Positions 24,466 to 33,157 of a stretch of DNA of 64,000 bases are shown here, in pieces (position 1 is the first letter of the stretch; each line of letters starts with the position of its first letter). The notes under the pieces are model-generated. The model was not told the origin of the DNA and searched no databases. It saw only the letters and a program-made list of their open reading frames with translations. A program made the position numbers and the translations under genes. Source of the DNA: Companilactobacillus suantsaicola (GTDB lineage Bacteria > Bacillota > Bacilli > Lactobacillales > Lactobacillaceae). The stretch spans positions 1 through 64,000 of the forward strand of contig NZ_RKLY01000010.1 in NCBI RefSeq assembly GCF_004745525.1, written 5' to 3'.

Positions 24466-25275
24466 CTAATCTAAGCCATTTGTGAAAGGCGTGACATCAT
24501 CAGCTTTGACGTTTGATTGTTCGTCAAAATACCAAGTGATATTTTCCAGGCCATCATTGAAAATGTTATTGGTGAAGGAGCTTTGACAGACACAGATTTG
24601 TGGCTTTTTAGACGAGAAATGTAGATTTTTACCAGTGACACGTGAGTCATCGAATACATAAAATTCATCACGATCCAATGAATTAAAGGCATTGACGTGT
24701 AAATTGACGAAATCAAGAGTTGAAACGTAATCAAGTGTCACAGATACATTGACAGTGGTGTCCTTGATTAAACATTGGGAAGATTTCAAATAGATGGCAT
24801 CCATCCAATTATTTGCAAGATACAACTGACAATTTTCGACGCTCAAACATTGTGTTTCATTGTTACAAGAAGAAATCGTTGAGTTGGTCAGTGACAATGT
24901 GGAATTTTGTGCATAAATCGGATTCCAATTATCGTCGACAGAATGTTTGATGTGAACATTTTTAGCGGTGAAATGATCATTGTCATACATCATTACGGTA
25001 TTGAATTTATCGCGAGTATAGTTAACAGTTAGATTTTCAATCGTCAAAGAAGCACCTTTTTTGATGAAAAATGAGCCAAATATTTTAACGTCATCACAAT
25101 CATAAGTTTTACCCACGATAGTAACGTCTTTTTCAATTTCAAAAATATTAGGTTCGTTAGGTGTGAAGTAATTACCAGGCATCAAGACGATAGTGTCACC
25201 AGGTTTGGCAAAGTCGAGGGCTTGGATAAGTTGTAATTCACGATTTGATTTTGTACCGACATAAAGTTTTTGCAT
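24466..25275 (-). CDS. Right-handed beta-helix protein
   Basis: A 269-residue protein with pectate-lyase-like parallel beta-helix character. It opens with QALDFAKPGDTIVLMPGNY (typical first turn, about 18-36) and continues with repeated short strands (TIENLTV, TAKNVHI, STLSLTNSTISS, CLIKDTTVNV). There is no signal peptide. No catalytic cluster can be recognised, so polysaccharide binding or lysis is uncertain. Convergent to the hydrolase gene. Confidence 0.7.
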   Translation of the reverse strand: MQKLYVGTKSNRELQLIQALDFAKPGDTIVLMPGNYFTPNEPNIFEIEKDVTIVGKTYDCDDVKIFGSFFIKKGASLTIENLTVNYTRDKFNTVMMYDNDHFTAKNVHIKHSVDDNWNPIYAQNSTLSLTNSTISSCNNETQCLSVENCQLYLANNWMDAIYLKSSQCLIKDTTVNVSVTLDYVSTLDFVNLHVNAFNSLDRDEFYVFDDSRVTGKNLHFSSKKPQICVCQSSFTNNIFNDGLENITWYFDEQSNVKADDVTPFTNGLD

Positions 25276-25444
25276 TAGACGATTCCTCCATTTGTTTTAT
25301 AAGTCTATTTTAATGGGGTAGGCGTCACATAGTGTCATTTTGAGAAGGTTATAATTGTAAAGTTGTGTAAATTTTTTGTTATGTTGAATTTACATTGGTG
25401 CTTTTGGATGGTGTCAAGAAATTTTTGTGGTGGAGGTTCTATGC

Positions 25445-25573
25445 AGCTTAAACGCGTTGCGCAGGCCAGGACTCGACATATAGCTACACTTCCCAAATCA
25501 CTCGCAAGGTGCGCGAGTAATTCGTGAAGTTAGGCTATCTGCCGAGTCCTAACCGGCCTGCTCCACGCTCTCA
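25445..25573 (-). repeat. Family B structured repeat, copy 2 (3' UTR of the 79-aa gene)
   Basis: Read on the minus strand it has the ends GAGAGCGTGGAGCAGGCC and GGCCTGCGCAACGCGTTT. The AGGACTCGG arm pairs with CGAGTCCT, a compensated change from AGGACTTGG/CCAAGTCCT in copy 1. It begins about 4 nt after the stop codon of the minus-strand gene at 25578. Confidence 0.8.
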
Positions 25574-25577
25574 TGCT

Positions 25578-25817
25578 CTAAATCTTTTTCTTCAAATGAT
25601 AAGGTATAACGCTCTTATCACTATCCTTAACATCAGACTTCTCATCTTTAGCAAAATAAACTACAAAAGACTTATCATCGCTTACATCCTCAGCGACTAT
25701 TAGGGATGATTCATAAGGATCTTTCGCTTTGTAAATTTGTGCCCCACGGACTGCTTCGCCAAAATCCTTTGAATTGGCAATCGCATCGCCAGGATTAAAA
25801 AATACCATTTCATCCAT
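25578..25817 (-). CDS. Small hypothetical protein
   Basis: A 79-residue acidic cytoplasmic protein starting MDEMVFFNPGDAIANSKDFGE. I do not recognise a family. AAAGGA lies 10 nt before the chosen ATG; a GTG 9 bp upstream is too close to it. The codon pattern and ribosome site support a real gene. A family B element follows its stop codon. Confidence 0.6.
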   Translation of the reverse strand: MDEMVFFNPGDAIANSKDFGEAVRGAQIYKAKDPYESSLIVAEDVSDDKSFVVYFAKDEKSDVKDSDKSVIPYHLKKKI

Positions 25818-26040
25818 AAGTAACACATCCTTTCTTTACGCCCATTATACAATTGTGAAGTGTAATTAAGAAACAAATATCCATATTAACAACTTTTATA
25901 AATACGCTGTCTCAGCTATACTATGACATATGGAGATTCTTACTGTAGTTTGGTTATTAGGGTTAAAACGGAGAAGTCGTATTGATAAGATTCTTTCATT
26001 ATTTTTGAATTTAATGGGATAAAGAATAAAATCACTTACC

Positions 26041-26202
26041 TAGTCTGGAGCACAAGCCCTGTGATGACTCAGCCGCCAAATTCTTGTTAGTGCTTTAGCA
26101 CTTACAAGAAGACCTAGTTTTGAGATTTTGCGTACTTTGCAAAAGCTCAAAATAGCGTCGGCAGCGTTCCAGCTCATCACAGGGCTTGTGCGGAAGACGG
26201 CA
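26041..26202 (+). repeat. Family A structured repeat, copy 4
   Basis: Closing stem ACAAGCCCTGTGATGA/TCATCACAGGGCTTGT (16 perfect pairs). Middle hairpin TTCTTGTTAGTGC-TTTA-GCACTTACAAGAA. Third hairpin TTTTGAG...CTCAAAA. Ends are TAGTCTGGA and CGGAAGACGGCA. It ends 44 bp before the yueI start, and no promoter is evident in that gap, so it may lie in the yueI-prs leader. Confidence 0.88.
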
Positions 26203-26246
26203 TTTTACGCAAACCAAGCTTTAGTAAGAACATATGGAGGGTAGAT

Positions 26247-26627
26247 ATGACAAACGTTGAAGACTACATTAAAAAGAACATTTTTGGTAAGCCACAATTA
26301 AAGCCTGATGAGAAAAAGAAGTTTCTGGGAAACTTTGCTGAGAGGGTCGCAATCGCTTTAACAGTTGCCCAGATAAAAAATCCTGACAATGTGAAAACGG
26401 TTGAGGGAGTTATGAAGAAATATCCAGATTATCATATGTATTTAAATGGCAAAATTGATTCATATTTACTGGATAATTATCTCCAATTGAGTGTAAAATT
26501 AAAGTATAAGTTTACAATAGTTTCACAATCGGGAATGCGCACTAAGAACAATACTTTGTCAGAAAATGACATGGGATTAGTTATTGCAGACGAGAGTAAA
26601 CCTGTTGGTAGACCAGTACTTATATAA
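26247..26627 (+). CDS. YueI-like protein (DUF1694)
   Basis: A 126-residue cytoplasmic protein of the DUF1694/YueI family, of unknown function. Recognised by the N-terminal GKPQLKPDEKKKFLGNFAERVAIALT pattern (positions 14-39) and length. TGGAGGGTAG precedes the ATG. It is followed 15 bp later by a PRPP synthetase paralogue, so the two form one transcription unit. Confidence 0.8.
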   Translation: MTNVEDYIKKNIFGKPQLKPDEKKKFLGNFAERVAIALTVAQIKNPDNVKTVEGVMKKYPDYHMYLNGKIDSYLLDNYLQLSVKLKYKFTIVSQSGMRTKNNTLSENDMGLVIADESKPVGRPVLI

Positions 26628-26642
26628 TTTTGGAGGACAAAT

Positions 26643-27620
26643 ATGTCTAATAGTACATTAGATAACGTTGCTTTACTTTCTTTAAATGGTAATAGACCAT
26701 TGGCTAAGAGAATTTCTGACTACATGGATATTCCATTATTGGATGCATCAGTTTCACACTTTAGTGATGGTGAAATCAACATTCAAATCAATGAAAGTAT
26801 TCGTGGAAAAGATGTTTATATCATTCACTCAGTTTCAGATCCTGTTAATGACAATTTCATGGAATTGATGATTGCTGTAGATGCTCTTAGACGTGCCAGT
26901 GCACAAAATATCACTTGTGTGTTGCCATACTTTGCATATACTCGTTCAGATAGAAAGTCTCGTTCAAGAGAACCTATCTCAGCTAAGTTATTTGCTAATA
27001 TGTTGGAATTGGGTAAGGTCGATCGCGTGATTGCCATCGATATGCATGCTGATCAAATTCAAGGATTCTTCGATATCCCAGTTGATCATTTACGTGCAAT
27101 GCCAATTTTTGCAAGTTATTTTGAAAAGAAGATCAAAAATCCTGATGATTTTGTCTTCGTTGCACCAGATCACAATTCAACTAAACGTGCTCGTTCCTTA
27201 GCTGAAGTATTCGGTTCACAAATCGCCATCGTTGACCAAAGATCAACTGAAGACGACGAAGTTATTCCAGATATCATTGGAGACGTTGACGGCAAACAAT
27301 GTGTTATCGTTGATGACTTGATCGATACCGGAACAAGAATGATCAATTCTGCCGAAGCCGTAAAAGTAGCTGGCGCAAAAACAATTTCAGCCGTAGCCAC
27401 ACATCCAATTTTCTCTAAAGATGCTGCTAAGAAACTAGAAGATTCCGACCTAATGGAAGTATTAGTTTCCGATTCAATCGTCGTACCAGAAGATTGCAAG
27501 TTTGCAAAATTAAAGATTCTTTCAGTAACAGATTTAGTAGGCGACGCAATCAGAATGACAGAATTAAACGAATCAATCGATTCATTGTTCACCGTCAGAG
27601 AAAGCTATACAGAAATCTAG
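26643..27620 (+). CDS. prs: Ribose-phosphate pyrophosphokinase paralogue with altered catalytic loop
   Basis: A 325-residue member of the PRPP synthetase family, which makes PRPP from ribose-5-phosphate and ATP. Conserved parts include HFSDGEI (39-45), PYFAYTRSDRKSR (95-107), IDMHADQIQGFFDIPVDHL (132-150) and the PRPP-binding VDDLIDTGTR (223-232). The flexible catalytic loop normally starts with Lys-Arg-Arg-Pro; here it is QRST (199-202), and the usual DHGG is DHNS (176-179). Loss of the catalytic Lys suggests reduced activity or a regulatory role. Second, divergent Prs copies are known in lactic acid bacteria. A canonical prs would be expected elsewhere. TTGGAGGAC precedes the ATG. Confidence 0.88.
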   Translation: MSNSTLDNVALLSLNGNRPLAKRISDYMDIPLLDASVSHFSDGEINIQINESIRGKDVYIIHSVSDPVNDNFMELMIAVDALRRASAQNITCVLPYFAYTRSDRKSRSREPISAKLFANMLELGKVDRVIAIDMHADQIQGFFDIPVDHLRAMPIFASYFEKKIKNPDDFVFVAPDHNSTKRARSLAEVFGSQIAIVDQRSTEDDEVIPDIIGDVDGKQCVIVDDLIDTGTRMINSAEAVKVAGAKTISAVATHPIFSKDAAKKLEDSDLMEVLVSDSIVVPEDCKFAKLKILSVTDLVGDAIRMTELNESIDSLFTVRESYTEI

Positions 27621-27652
27621 AGAGTTGCTCTTACGTAACTCGTTTCAACTAT
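27621..27652 (+). repeat. Family B remnant after prs
   Basis: AGAGAGTTGCTCTTACGTAA followed by CTCGTTTCAACT matches the end segments of family B (compare GAGTTGCTC and GTAACTCGTTTCAACT of the copy at 55273), with the body deleted. It starts directly at the prs stop codon, in the same orientation. Confidence 0.6.
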
Positions 27653-27676
27653 AAAAATAAGAACAATGGTTATAAC

Positions 27677-27719
27677 TAAAAAGGACTGTATTTACGATAA
27701 TGTAATACAGTCCTTTTTT
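27677..27719 (+). terminator. Terminator of yueI-prs
   Basis: Arms AAAAAGGACTGTATT and AATACAGTCCTTTTTT around a short loop. Confidence 0.85.
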
Positions 27720-27834
27720 AATCCCAAAACAATAGAGCAAGATATTAATTAATACCACAATTAAACAAGGAACCAACCGAATAGAAACTCCATTCATCTC
27801 TGAAATTATCGGAATAAATACAAAGAAACGGATC

Positions 27835-27996
27835 TAGTCCGGAGCACAATCCCTGTGATGACTCAGCCGCCAAATTTTCCTTATCGCTTTAGCGATTAGG
27901 AAAAGACCTAGTTTTGAGATTTTGCGTACTTTGCAAAAGCTCAAAATAGCGTCGGCAGCGTTCCAGCTCATCACTGGGTTTGTGCGGAGGACGGCA
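27835..27996 (+). repeat. Family A structured repeat, copy 5
   Basis: Closing stem ACAATCCCTGTGATGA/TCATCACTGGGTTTGT, with two T-T mismatches relative to the perfect copy at 58978, so this copy is slightly decayed. The middle hairpin is TTTTCCTTATCGC-TTTA-GCGATTAGGAAAA, changed in both arms together. Confidence 0.85.
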
Positions 27997-28095
27997 ATAA
28001 ACCACCCACCCTCATAAGAACAGTGGTTTATATAAAATAATCAATCCAAAAATTAAATAATTATAAAAAATACAAACACAAAAATAAAAAACCAA

Positions 28096-28156
28096 AAAAC
28101 TTGTCTAGTTTTAGTTCATTGGTTAGTTCGGCTTTTACTTCAACTTGTCTAGTTTT
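28096..28156 (+). promoter_or_regulatory. Two operator-like repeats upstream of treR
   Basis: AACTTGTCTAGTTTT occurs at 28098-28112 and 28142-28156, 44 bp apart or about four helical turns. The first copy is an inverted repeat, AAAACT-TGTCT-AGTTTT. These are probably TreR operators, inferred from position. Confidence 0.6.
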
Positions 28157-28181
28157 TTCAACAAAAGTTGACAGAACGGTA

Positions 28182-28196
28182 ATGTAAGCGGTTTTT
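28182..28196 (+). promoter_or_regulatory. cre site of the trehalose operon
   Basis: ATGTAAGCGGTTTTT matches WTGNAANCGNWNNCW with one mismatch. It follows a TTGACA -35-like box (28168-28173), so CcpA could repress the operon. Confidence 0.6.
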
Positions 28197-28229
28197 ATTT
28201 GTGCTAATCTAAAGCTGTTGGAGGTCAAG

Positions 28230-28934
28230 ATGAAAAAGTACTTGGTGATTTACCACGATTTGTTAAGTGGCATTCAAACGAAAAAATATCAGTCAGGAAA
28301 ACTTCTTCCTAGTAATCAACAATTGGTCATGCGCTATCAGGTATCCCGGGAAACAGTGCGAAAGGCCATGCAGTTACTAGCAGATGAAGGTTACATCCAA
28401 ACGATTCGAGGCAAGGGAAGTCTCGTGTTGAGTACTAAGCGTTATTCGTTCCCAGTGTCGTCAATTAAGAGCTACAAAGAAATCGTTAAAGAAAACGGAC
28501 TTGATTCAAAAAATAAGATTGTCAAAGTAGAGAAACACGTTTTAGTACCGGAGAACTTACTTTTTGGATCACCGAAAATTTACGCCGAACTAATTGTGCG
28601 TGAACGGATCGTCAACGGAATTCCAACCATCCTTGATTATGATTACGTTAATGAAGAGATAGCAAAGGATATTCCGCTGGATGAAGCACAGAATTCACTC
28701 TTCAATTATTTCGAGGAAAACTTGGGCTTAACGATTGATTATGCGGTTAAACATTTGACGGTTGAACACGCTGAGTATGAGGATTGTAACCAATTAGGGA
28801 TCGAACAGACGACGCCGATCGTGGTGGTCAGAAGTGAGACTCATTTGACTGACAGTCGAATTTTATCGTACACCGAGTCAAGGCATCGGGCGGACAAATT
28901 CAGTAGTATCGAGTTTGCCAGACGTCATCATTAA
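28230..28934 (+). CDS. treR: Trehalose operon repressor, GntR/HutC family
   Basis: A 234-residue repressor. Residues 1-65 are a GntR winged helix (LLPSNQQLVMRYQVSRETVRKAM, ADEGYIQTIRGKGS). About 90-225 are a UTRA effector domain that would sense trehalose-6-phosphate. Its place before treB and the phosphorylase supports the name. The ATG has TTGGAGGTCAAG upstream. Autoregulation through the two upstream repeats is likely. The substrate assignment rests mainly on the linked genes. Confidence 0.85.
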   Translation: MKKYLVIYHDLLSGIQTKKYQSGKLLPSNQQLVMRYQVSRETVRKAMQLLADEGYIQTIRGKGSLVLSTKRYSFPVSSIKSYKEIVKENGLDSKNKIVKVEKHVLVPENLLFGSPKIYAELIVRERIVNGIPTILDYDYVNEEIAKDIPLDEAQNSLFNYFEENLGLTIDYAVKHLTVEHAEYEDCNQLGIEQTTPIVVVRSETHLTDSRILSYTESRHRADKFSSIEFARRHH

Positions 28935-28987
28935 CCAACAATAAATGGGGTCACTATTATTAGTGAAAACGAAAGGGATTGAAAACT

Positions 28988-30499
28988 ATGTCAAAAACTA
29001 AAGATTATTCAGCCCTCGCATCAGAAATTATTAAGTATGTCGGTGGGCCAGAGAATATTCATAAAGTTATTCATTGTATCTCACGTTTAAGATTTTATTT
29101 GAAAGATGAAAAGAAAGCTCAAACTGAAAAAATTACTGCCCTTGATGGGGTATCGGGAGCTTTGTACAATGCCGGATTGGATCAATACCAAGTCGTTATT
29201 GGTCCGGCAGTAACTGATGTTTATGATCAAGTTATTGCTCAACTTGGTTCAGAATTTGCGGACGAAGATGCAACTGAATCAGCTGTTGATGAAACTAAGG
29301 CAGAAGCACCACAAAAACCAACTAATCTTTGGGGCTGGATTTCTAAAGGCTTCCAGCTTCTAATCGGAACAATTACCGGTTCAATGATTCCAATAATCGG
29401 ATTGTTGGCTGCATCTGGTATTCTAAAAGGATTTTTGACTTTATTTACTTTTAACTTACATTTGATCGATACGAAATCGACAACTTACATCATTATTAAC
29501 GCAATGGGCGATTCCGCTTTTTACTTCTTACCAATTTTAGTAGGTTACACTGCTGCTAAACAATTGAAATCTGATCCAATTGTTGTGGCTGCGATTGCCG
29601 GTGTATTAGTTCACCCTACGATTGCTGCTTTGTGGGCTGCACCTACTAAAGGAATGTCAACTTTGTTAGGAATTCCTTTGAACGCTGAATTTTTCGGTAT
29701 TCCAATTCACATCCCACAGTACACTTATTCAATCTTCCCAATTATCTTCGCTGCTTGGTTAGCTAGACCAGTTGGTAATTGGCTCAAAAAAGTTTTGCCA
29801 TTAAGTTTACGTTCTATTTTCCAACCATTATTCACGTTATTTATTGTTTCTGCTGCTGTCCTAGTTATCATGGGACCAGTTATTTCCTTGATTTCAAGTG
29901 GATTAGCCGCAATTATCAACCTCTTGGTAACAGCTAACGAAGCTATCGCTGGACTTGTTATCGGTGGTTTGTATCAAGTACTTGTTATCTTTGGTTTGCA
30001 CTGGATGGTCGTTCCTATCGTTTCAAACGATATCGCTATGACTGGACACTCAGTGTTAAATGCTTTGATCAACTTTACAATGATTGCTCAAGGTACTGGT
30101 GCTTTAGCTGTTTGGGCTAAAACAAAGAATGCTTCAATTAAAGGTTTGTCACTAGCTGGTGCCTTGTCTGGTTATGCCGGCGTTACAGAGCCTGCTATGT
30201 ATGGTATTAACTTGAAATACGGTCGTGTTTTCTGGATGTCTAATATCGGTGGTGCCGTTGGTGGCTTTATCGCCGGATTAATGAAGATCGATATGTTCGG
30301 ATTCACTGGTTCATTGATTGGTTTCCCATCATTCTTCTCCAAGACAAATCCTAATAACATTTGGGCATTCGTGATTGCTAGTGCCGTTACTATCGTTGTT
30401 TCCTTTGTCTGTGTATACTTCTGGGGCTTTACAGATGCTGATTTAACAAAGACTAAGGATGCTAAGAAGAAGAACGTCTTCAAGGATGCTGTAAACTAG
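28988..30499 (+). CDS. treB: PTS EIIBC, trehalose type
   Basis: A 503-residue membrane protein that imports and phosphorylates trehalose. The EIIB domain is about 1-85 with phospho-Cys30 in VIHCISRLRF. An acidic linker follows, then the glucose/beta-glucoside-superfamily EIIC with [13 protein letters not shown] and the GVTEPAMYGI motif. No EIIA domain is present, as is usual for TreB, so an EIIA from another system must serve it. The ATG follows AAAGGGA at 9 nt; a TTG 9 bp upstream abuts that site. The stop codon overlaps the ribosome site of the next gene. Confidence 0.9.
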   Translation: MSKTKDYSALASEIIKYVGGPENIHKVIHCISRLRFYLKDEKKAQTEKITALDGVSGALYNAGLDQYQVVIGPAVTDVYDQVIAQLGSEFADEDATESAVDETKAEAPQKPTNLWGWISKGFQLLIGTITGSMIPIIGLLAASGILKGFLTLFTFNLHLIDTKSTTYIIINAMGDSAFYFLPILVGYTAAKQLKSDPIVVAAIAGVLVHPTIAALWAAPTKGMSTLLGIPLNAEFFGIPIHIPQYTYSIFPIIFAAWLARPVGNWLKKVLPLSLRSIFQPLFTLFIVSAAVLVIMGPVISLISSGLAAIINLLVTANEAIAGLVIGGLYQVLVIFGLHWMVVPIVSNDIAMTGHSVLNALINFTMIAQGTGALAVWAKTKNASIKGLSLAGALSGYAGVTEPAMYGINLKYGRVFWMSNIGGAVGGFIAGLMKIDMFGFTGSLIGFPSFFSKTNPNNIWAFVIASAVTIVVSFVCVYFWGFTDADLTKTKDAKKKNVFKDAVN

Positions 30500-30508
30500 G
30501 AGGTTATG

Positions 30509-32821
30509 ATGACTAATAATTGGCAAATCACTTATAAAGATATGCCAACCGGATCTAAGTCATACGGTCAAGAAGCACTGTTGACCCTAGGAAATGGCTA
30601 TCTTGGTTGGCGCGGTGCACCTTTGATGAGCCGTTATAACGCTGACCACTATCCTGGACTTTACGTGGCAGGAGTCTTCAATCAAACAACGACCAACGTC
30701 AATGGACACGATGTCGTTAACGAAGACATAGTCAATTTTCCTAATCCTCAACTACTCAAGGTAAAAGTAGATAACGTTAGTATTTCAGTTCCCTATCACC
30801 AACGCTTGGCTACCTTAGATTTGAAGACAGGTGAATTAATTGAGGAACTAGTTTATCCAGTCGCTTCTGGACACTTGTTTGTGAAGACAACCAAAGTAGT
30901 TGATCCGGATAACTATCATCGTTTCGCTTTAAAAGTTGAATTGAGATTAGATTTTTCTGCTAGAGTCCAAGTCGATATGTTGATCGATGGTGATGTGAAG
31001 AATCAAAACGTCGTTCGCTATCGTGACTTTAATAGCCAAGAATTTTCTGTAGAGCACGTTGCTGATCAAGTTTTACAAGGTCAAACTTTGCAATCAAAAA
31101 TCAAGTTTGCAATCGGTGCGAGAACCGTCAGTGAGGATGGAGATTTCACAACTAGTGCGACTTTAGATACAGTTGATGATCAACTGACGCTTGATTTGGC
31201 CGCTAATCAAACTTTGCAATTCAGTCGCGTGATGGCTATTTCGACCAGTTACGAGGATCAAAATTTCCTAAAAACGGTCCAAGATGCACTGACACACACG
31301 TTTGAAGAGATTGACCAAAACAGCCGCCAACATTGGCAAGAATTCTGGATCGACGGGGATGTTGTCTTAGATAGCGATGATCCAGATATTCAAAAGGTCA
31401 TTCGTTTGAATATTTTCCAATTGCATCAAGCGGCATCAAAGAACAATCAAGATCTTGACGCTTCGATTGGTTCGAGGGGATTAACTGGTGAAGGCTATCG
31501 AGGACACATTTTCTGGGATGAACTATTTGTCATTCCTTACCTAGCCAAAACAAATCCAGTAGCCGCTAAAGCAATTTTAAAGTATCGAATCAAAAGGTTG
31601 CCAGCCGCTCGAAAAAATGCTCAAGCACAAATGGAGCATGGAGCAATGTACCCTTGGCAGTCAGCAAGTTTGGGGGACGAGCAAGCACAATTTATCCACT
31701 TAAATCCCATCAGTAATCAGTGGTACCCAGACAATTCCCGCCTACAAAGACACGTTTCATTAGCAGTAGTTTACGATTTGTGGAGTTATACTCACATCAC
31801 CGGTGACTACAGTCTAATGACACACGGTGGCCTAGAAGTCTTACTACTGACTAGCAAATTCTGGCTAGAGAAACTCGAGTATGACGGTCAAAACTATCAC
31901 TTGTCAGGCGTTATGGGTCCAGATGAATATCACGAAGCTTATCCTGATACGAAACAAGGTGGTCTATCTGACAATGCCTACACGAATCTGATGCTAGTCT
32001 GGTCGTTAATGTGGCTGTTAGACTTACAAGAAGATTCACCAGTCTACTTCCAGCAAATCTGCCAAAAAGTTGGTTTCAGTACTGACCTGTTAGAAAAAGC
32101 CGCTGAAGTGACTCACAGATTAAAAGTATTCACGAATCAAGAAGGAATAATCGAACAGTATAACCACTACTTCGAATTAAAAGACTTGAATCTAACTGAA
32201 TATGCCAAGAAATATGGAGACATCCACCGAATCGATCGAATCCTGACTTCAGAAAACAAGTCAGCAAACAATTATCAGGTAGATAAACAAGCGGACACCT
32301 TGATGATGATCTACAATTTCGGACCACAAGTCATGGCCAACGTCTTAAAGAAATTAGGAGTTTCAGTTTCGGATGATTGGCTAACGAAGAATCGAGACTA
32401 CTATTTAGCCAGAACCGTTCATGGCTCAACCATGTCTCGCCCAGTTTACGCCAGTATCGACGCTAATTGTGGAGACAGTGAAGCAGCTTGGAAGAAACTC
32501 CAAATAGCCATCCGCTCCGATTATGATGACATCCAAGGTGGAACAACCGCCGAAGGAATCCATATCGGCGTTATGGGCTCAACACTAACAGTGATGATGC
32601 GTGATCTGGCGGGTGTAAAGCTAATTGGATCAGAACTAACCGTAGATCCAAAACTACCAAAAACTTGGCACAAGTTATCCTTCAGTCAAAAGTACCGTGG
32701 CAATAGTTATCACTTCACTTTTGAACATAACACCGTTACAGTCTCAGCAGAACACAGTTGCTTGATCAATATCAAAGGCAAAGAGTTCAAGCTAGAAAGT
32801 AAACAGGCAGTAACGTACTAG
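30509..32821 (+). CDS. GH65 phosphorylase, probably trehalose-6-phosphate phosphorylase
   Basis: A 770-residue glycoside hydrolase family 65 enzyme. N-terminal beta-sandwich features (LTLGNGYLGWRG) precede the (alpha/alpha)6 catalytic barrel. The general acid is Glu473 in GVMGPDEYHE. HIFWDELFV and the phosphate-loop GSTMSRPVY are also present. Because it follows a PTS permease that delivers trehalose-6-phosphate, cleavage with inorganic phosphate to glucose-6-P and beta-glucose-1-P is likely, as in Lactococcus. Maltose or kojibiose phosphorylase activity cannot be excluded. No beta-phosphoglucomutase is adjacent. Of two tandem ATGs I prefer 30509, 5 nt after AGGAGG. Confidence 0.85.
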   Translation: MTNNWQITYKDMPTGSKSYGQEALLTLGNGYLGWRGAPLMSRYNADHYPGLYVAGVFNQTTTNVNGHDVVNEDIVNFPNPQLLKVKVDNVSISVPYHQRLATLDLKTGELIEELVYPVASGHLFVKTTKVVDPDNYHRFALKVELRLDFSARVQVDMLIDGDVKNQNVVRYRDFNSQEFSVEHVADQVLQGQTLQSKIKFAIGARTVSEDGDFTTSATLDTVDDQLTLDLAANQTLQFSRVMAISTSYEDQNFLKTVQDALTHTFEEIDQNSRQHWQEFWIDGDVVLDSDDPDIQKVIRLNIFQLHQAASKNNQDLDASIGSRGLTGEGYRGHIFWDELFVIPYLAKTNPVAAKAILKYRIKRLPAARKNAQAQMEHGAMYPWQSASLGDEQAQFIHLNPISNQWYPDNSRLQRHVSLAVVYDLWSYTHITGDYSLMTHGGLEVLLLTSKFWLEKLEYDGQNYHLSGVMGPDEYHEAYPDTKQGGLSDNAYTNLMLVWSLMWLLDLQEDSPVYFQQICQKVGFSTDLLEKAAEVTHRLKVFTNQEGIIEQYNHYFELKDLNLTEYAKKYGDIHRIDRILTSENKSANNYQVDKQADTLMMIYNFGPQVMANVLKKLGVSVSDDWLTKNRDYYLARTVHGSTMSRPVYASIDANCGDSEAAWKKLQIAIRSDYDDIQGGTTAEGIHIGVMGSTLTVMMRDLAGVKLIGSELTVDPKLPKTWHKLSFSQKYRGNSYHFTFEHNTVTVSAEHSCLINIKGKEFKLESKQAVTY

Positions 32822-32971
32822 GGTGGTTTGTTGGTGAGATATTCCGGACTAAATAACGAATCTATTAGTTATATACTTTCCAATTATTTAAGAATAGTAA
32901 TCCTATTCTGAAGTAGACCTTGATATTTTAACTGTTTACAATGTTTTTAACGTTATAAAAATTAACAAATA

Positions 32972-33031
32972 AAAAAAGAGGATATTACAATATTGCAAAA
33001 TTTTGCAGTAGCAGTAATATCCTCTTTTTTT
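32972..33031. repeat. Family C palindrome, copy 3
   Basis: Arms AAGAGGATATTAC and GTAATATCCTCTT enclose GCAAAATTTTGC, with A and T runs outside. It shares outer arms and about 17 bp of left flank with copy 4. It may terminate the trehalose operon, 150 bp after the stop codon. Confidence 0.7.
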
Positions 33032-33157
33032 GAAATAAATTAATAGAAATATCAAAGCGTTATAACGCATTTAAACTATAAAATAATTCTGTATTTAATA
33101 AAATAGAAGCTATATCCATTTTTGAATTAAATACAATAAATGCAAAGAACTAAAATC

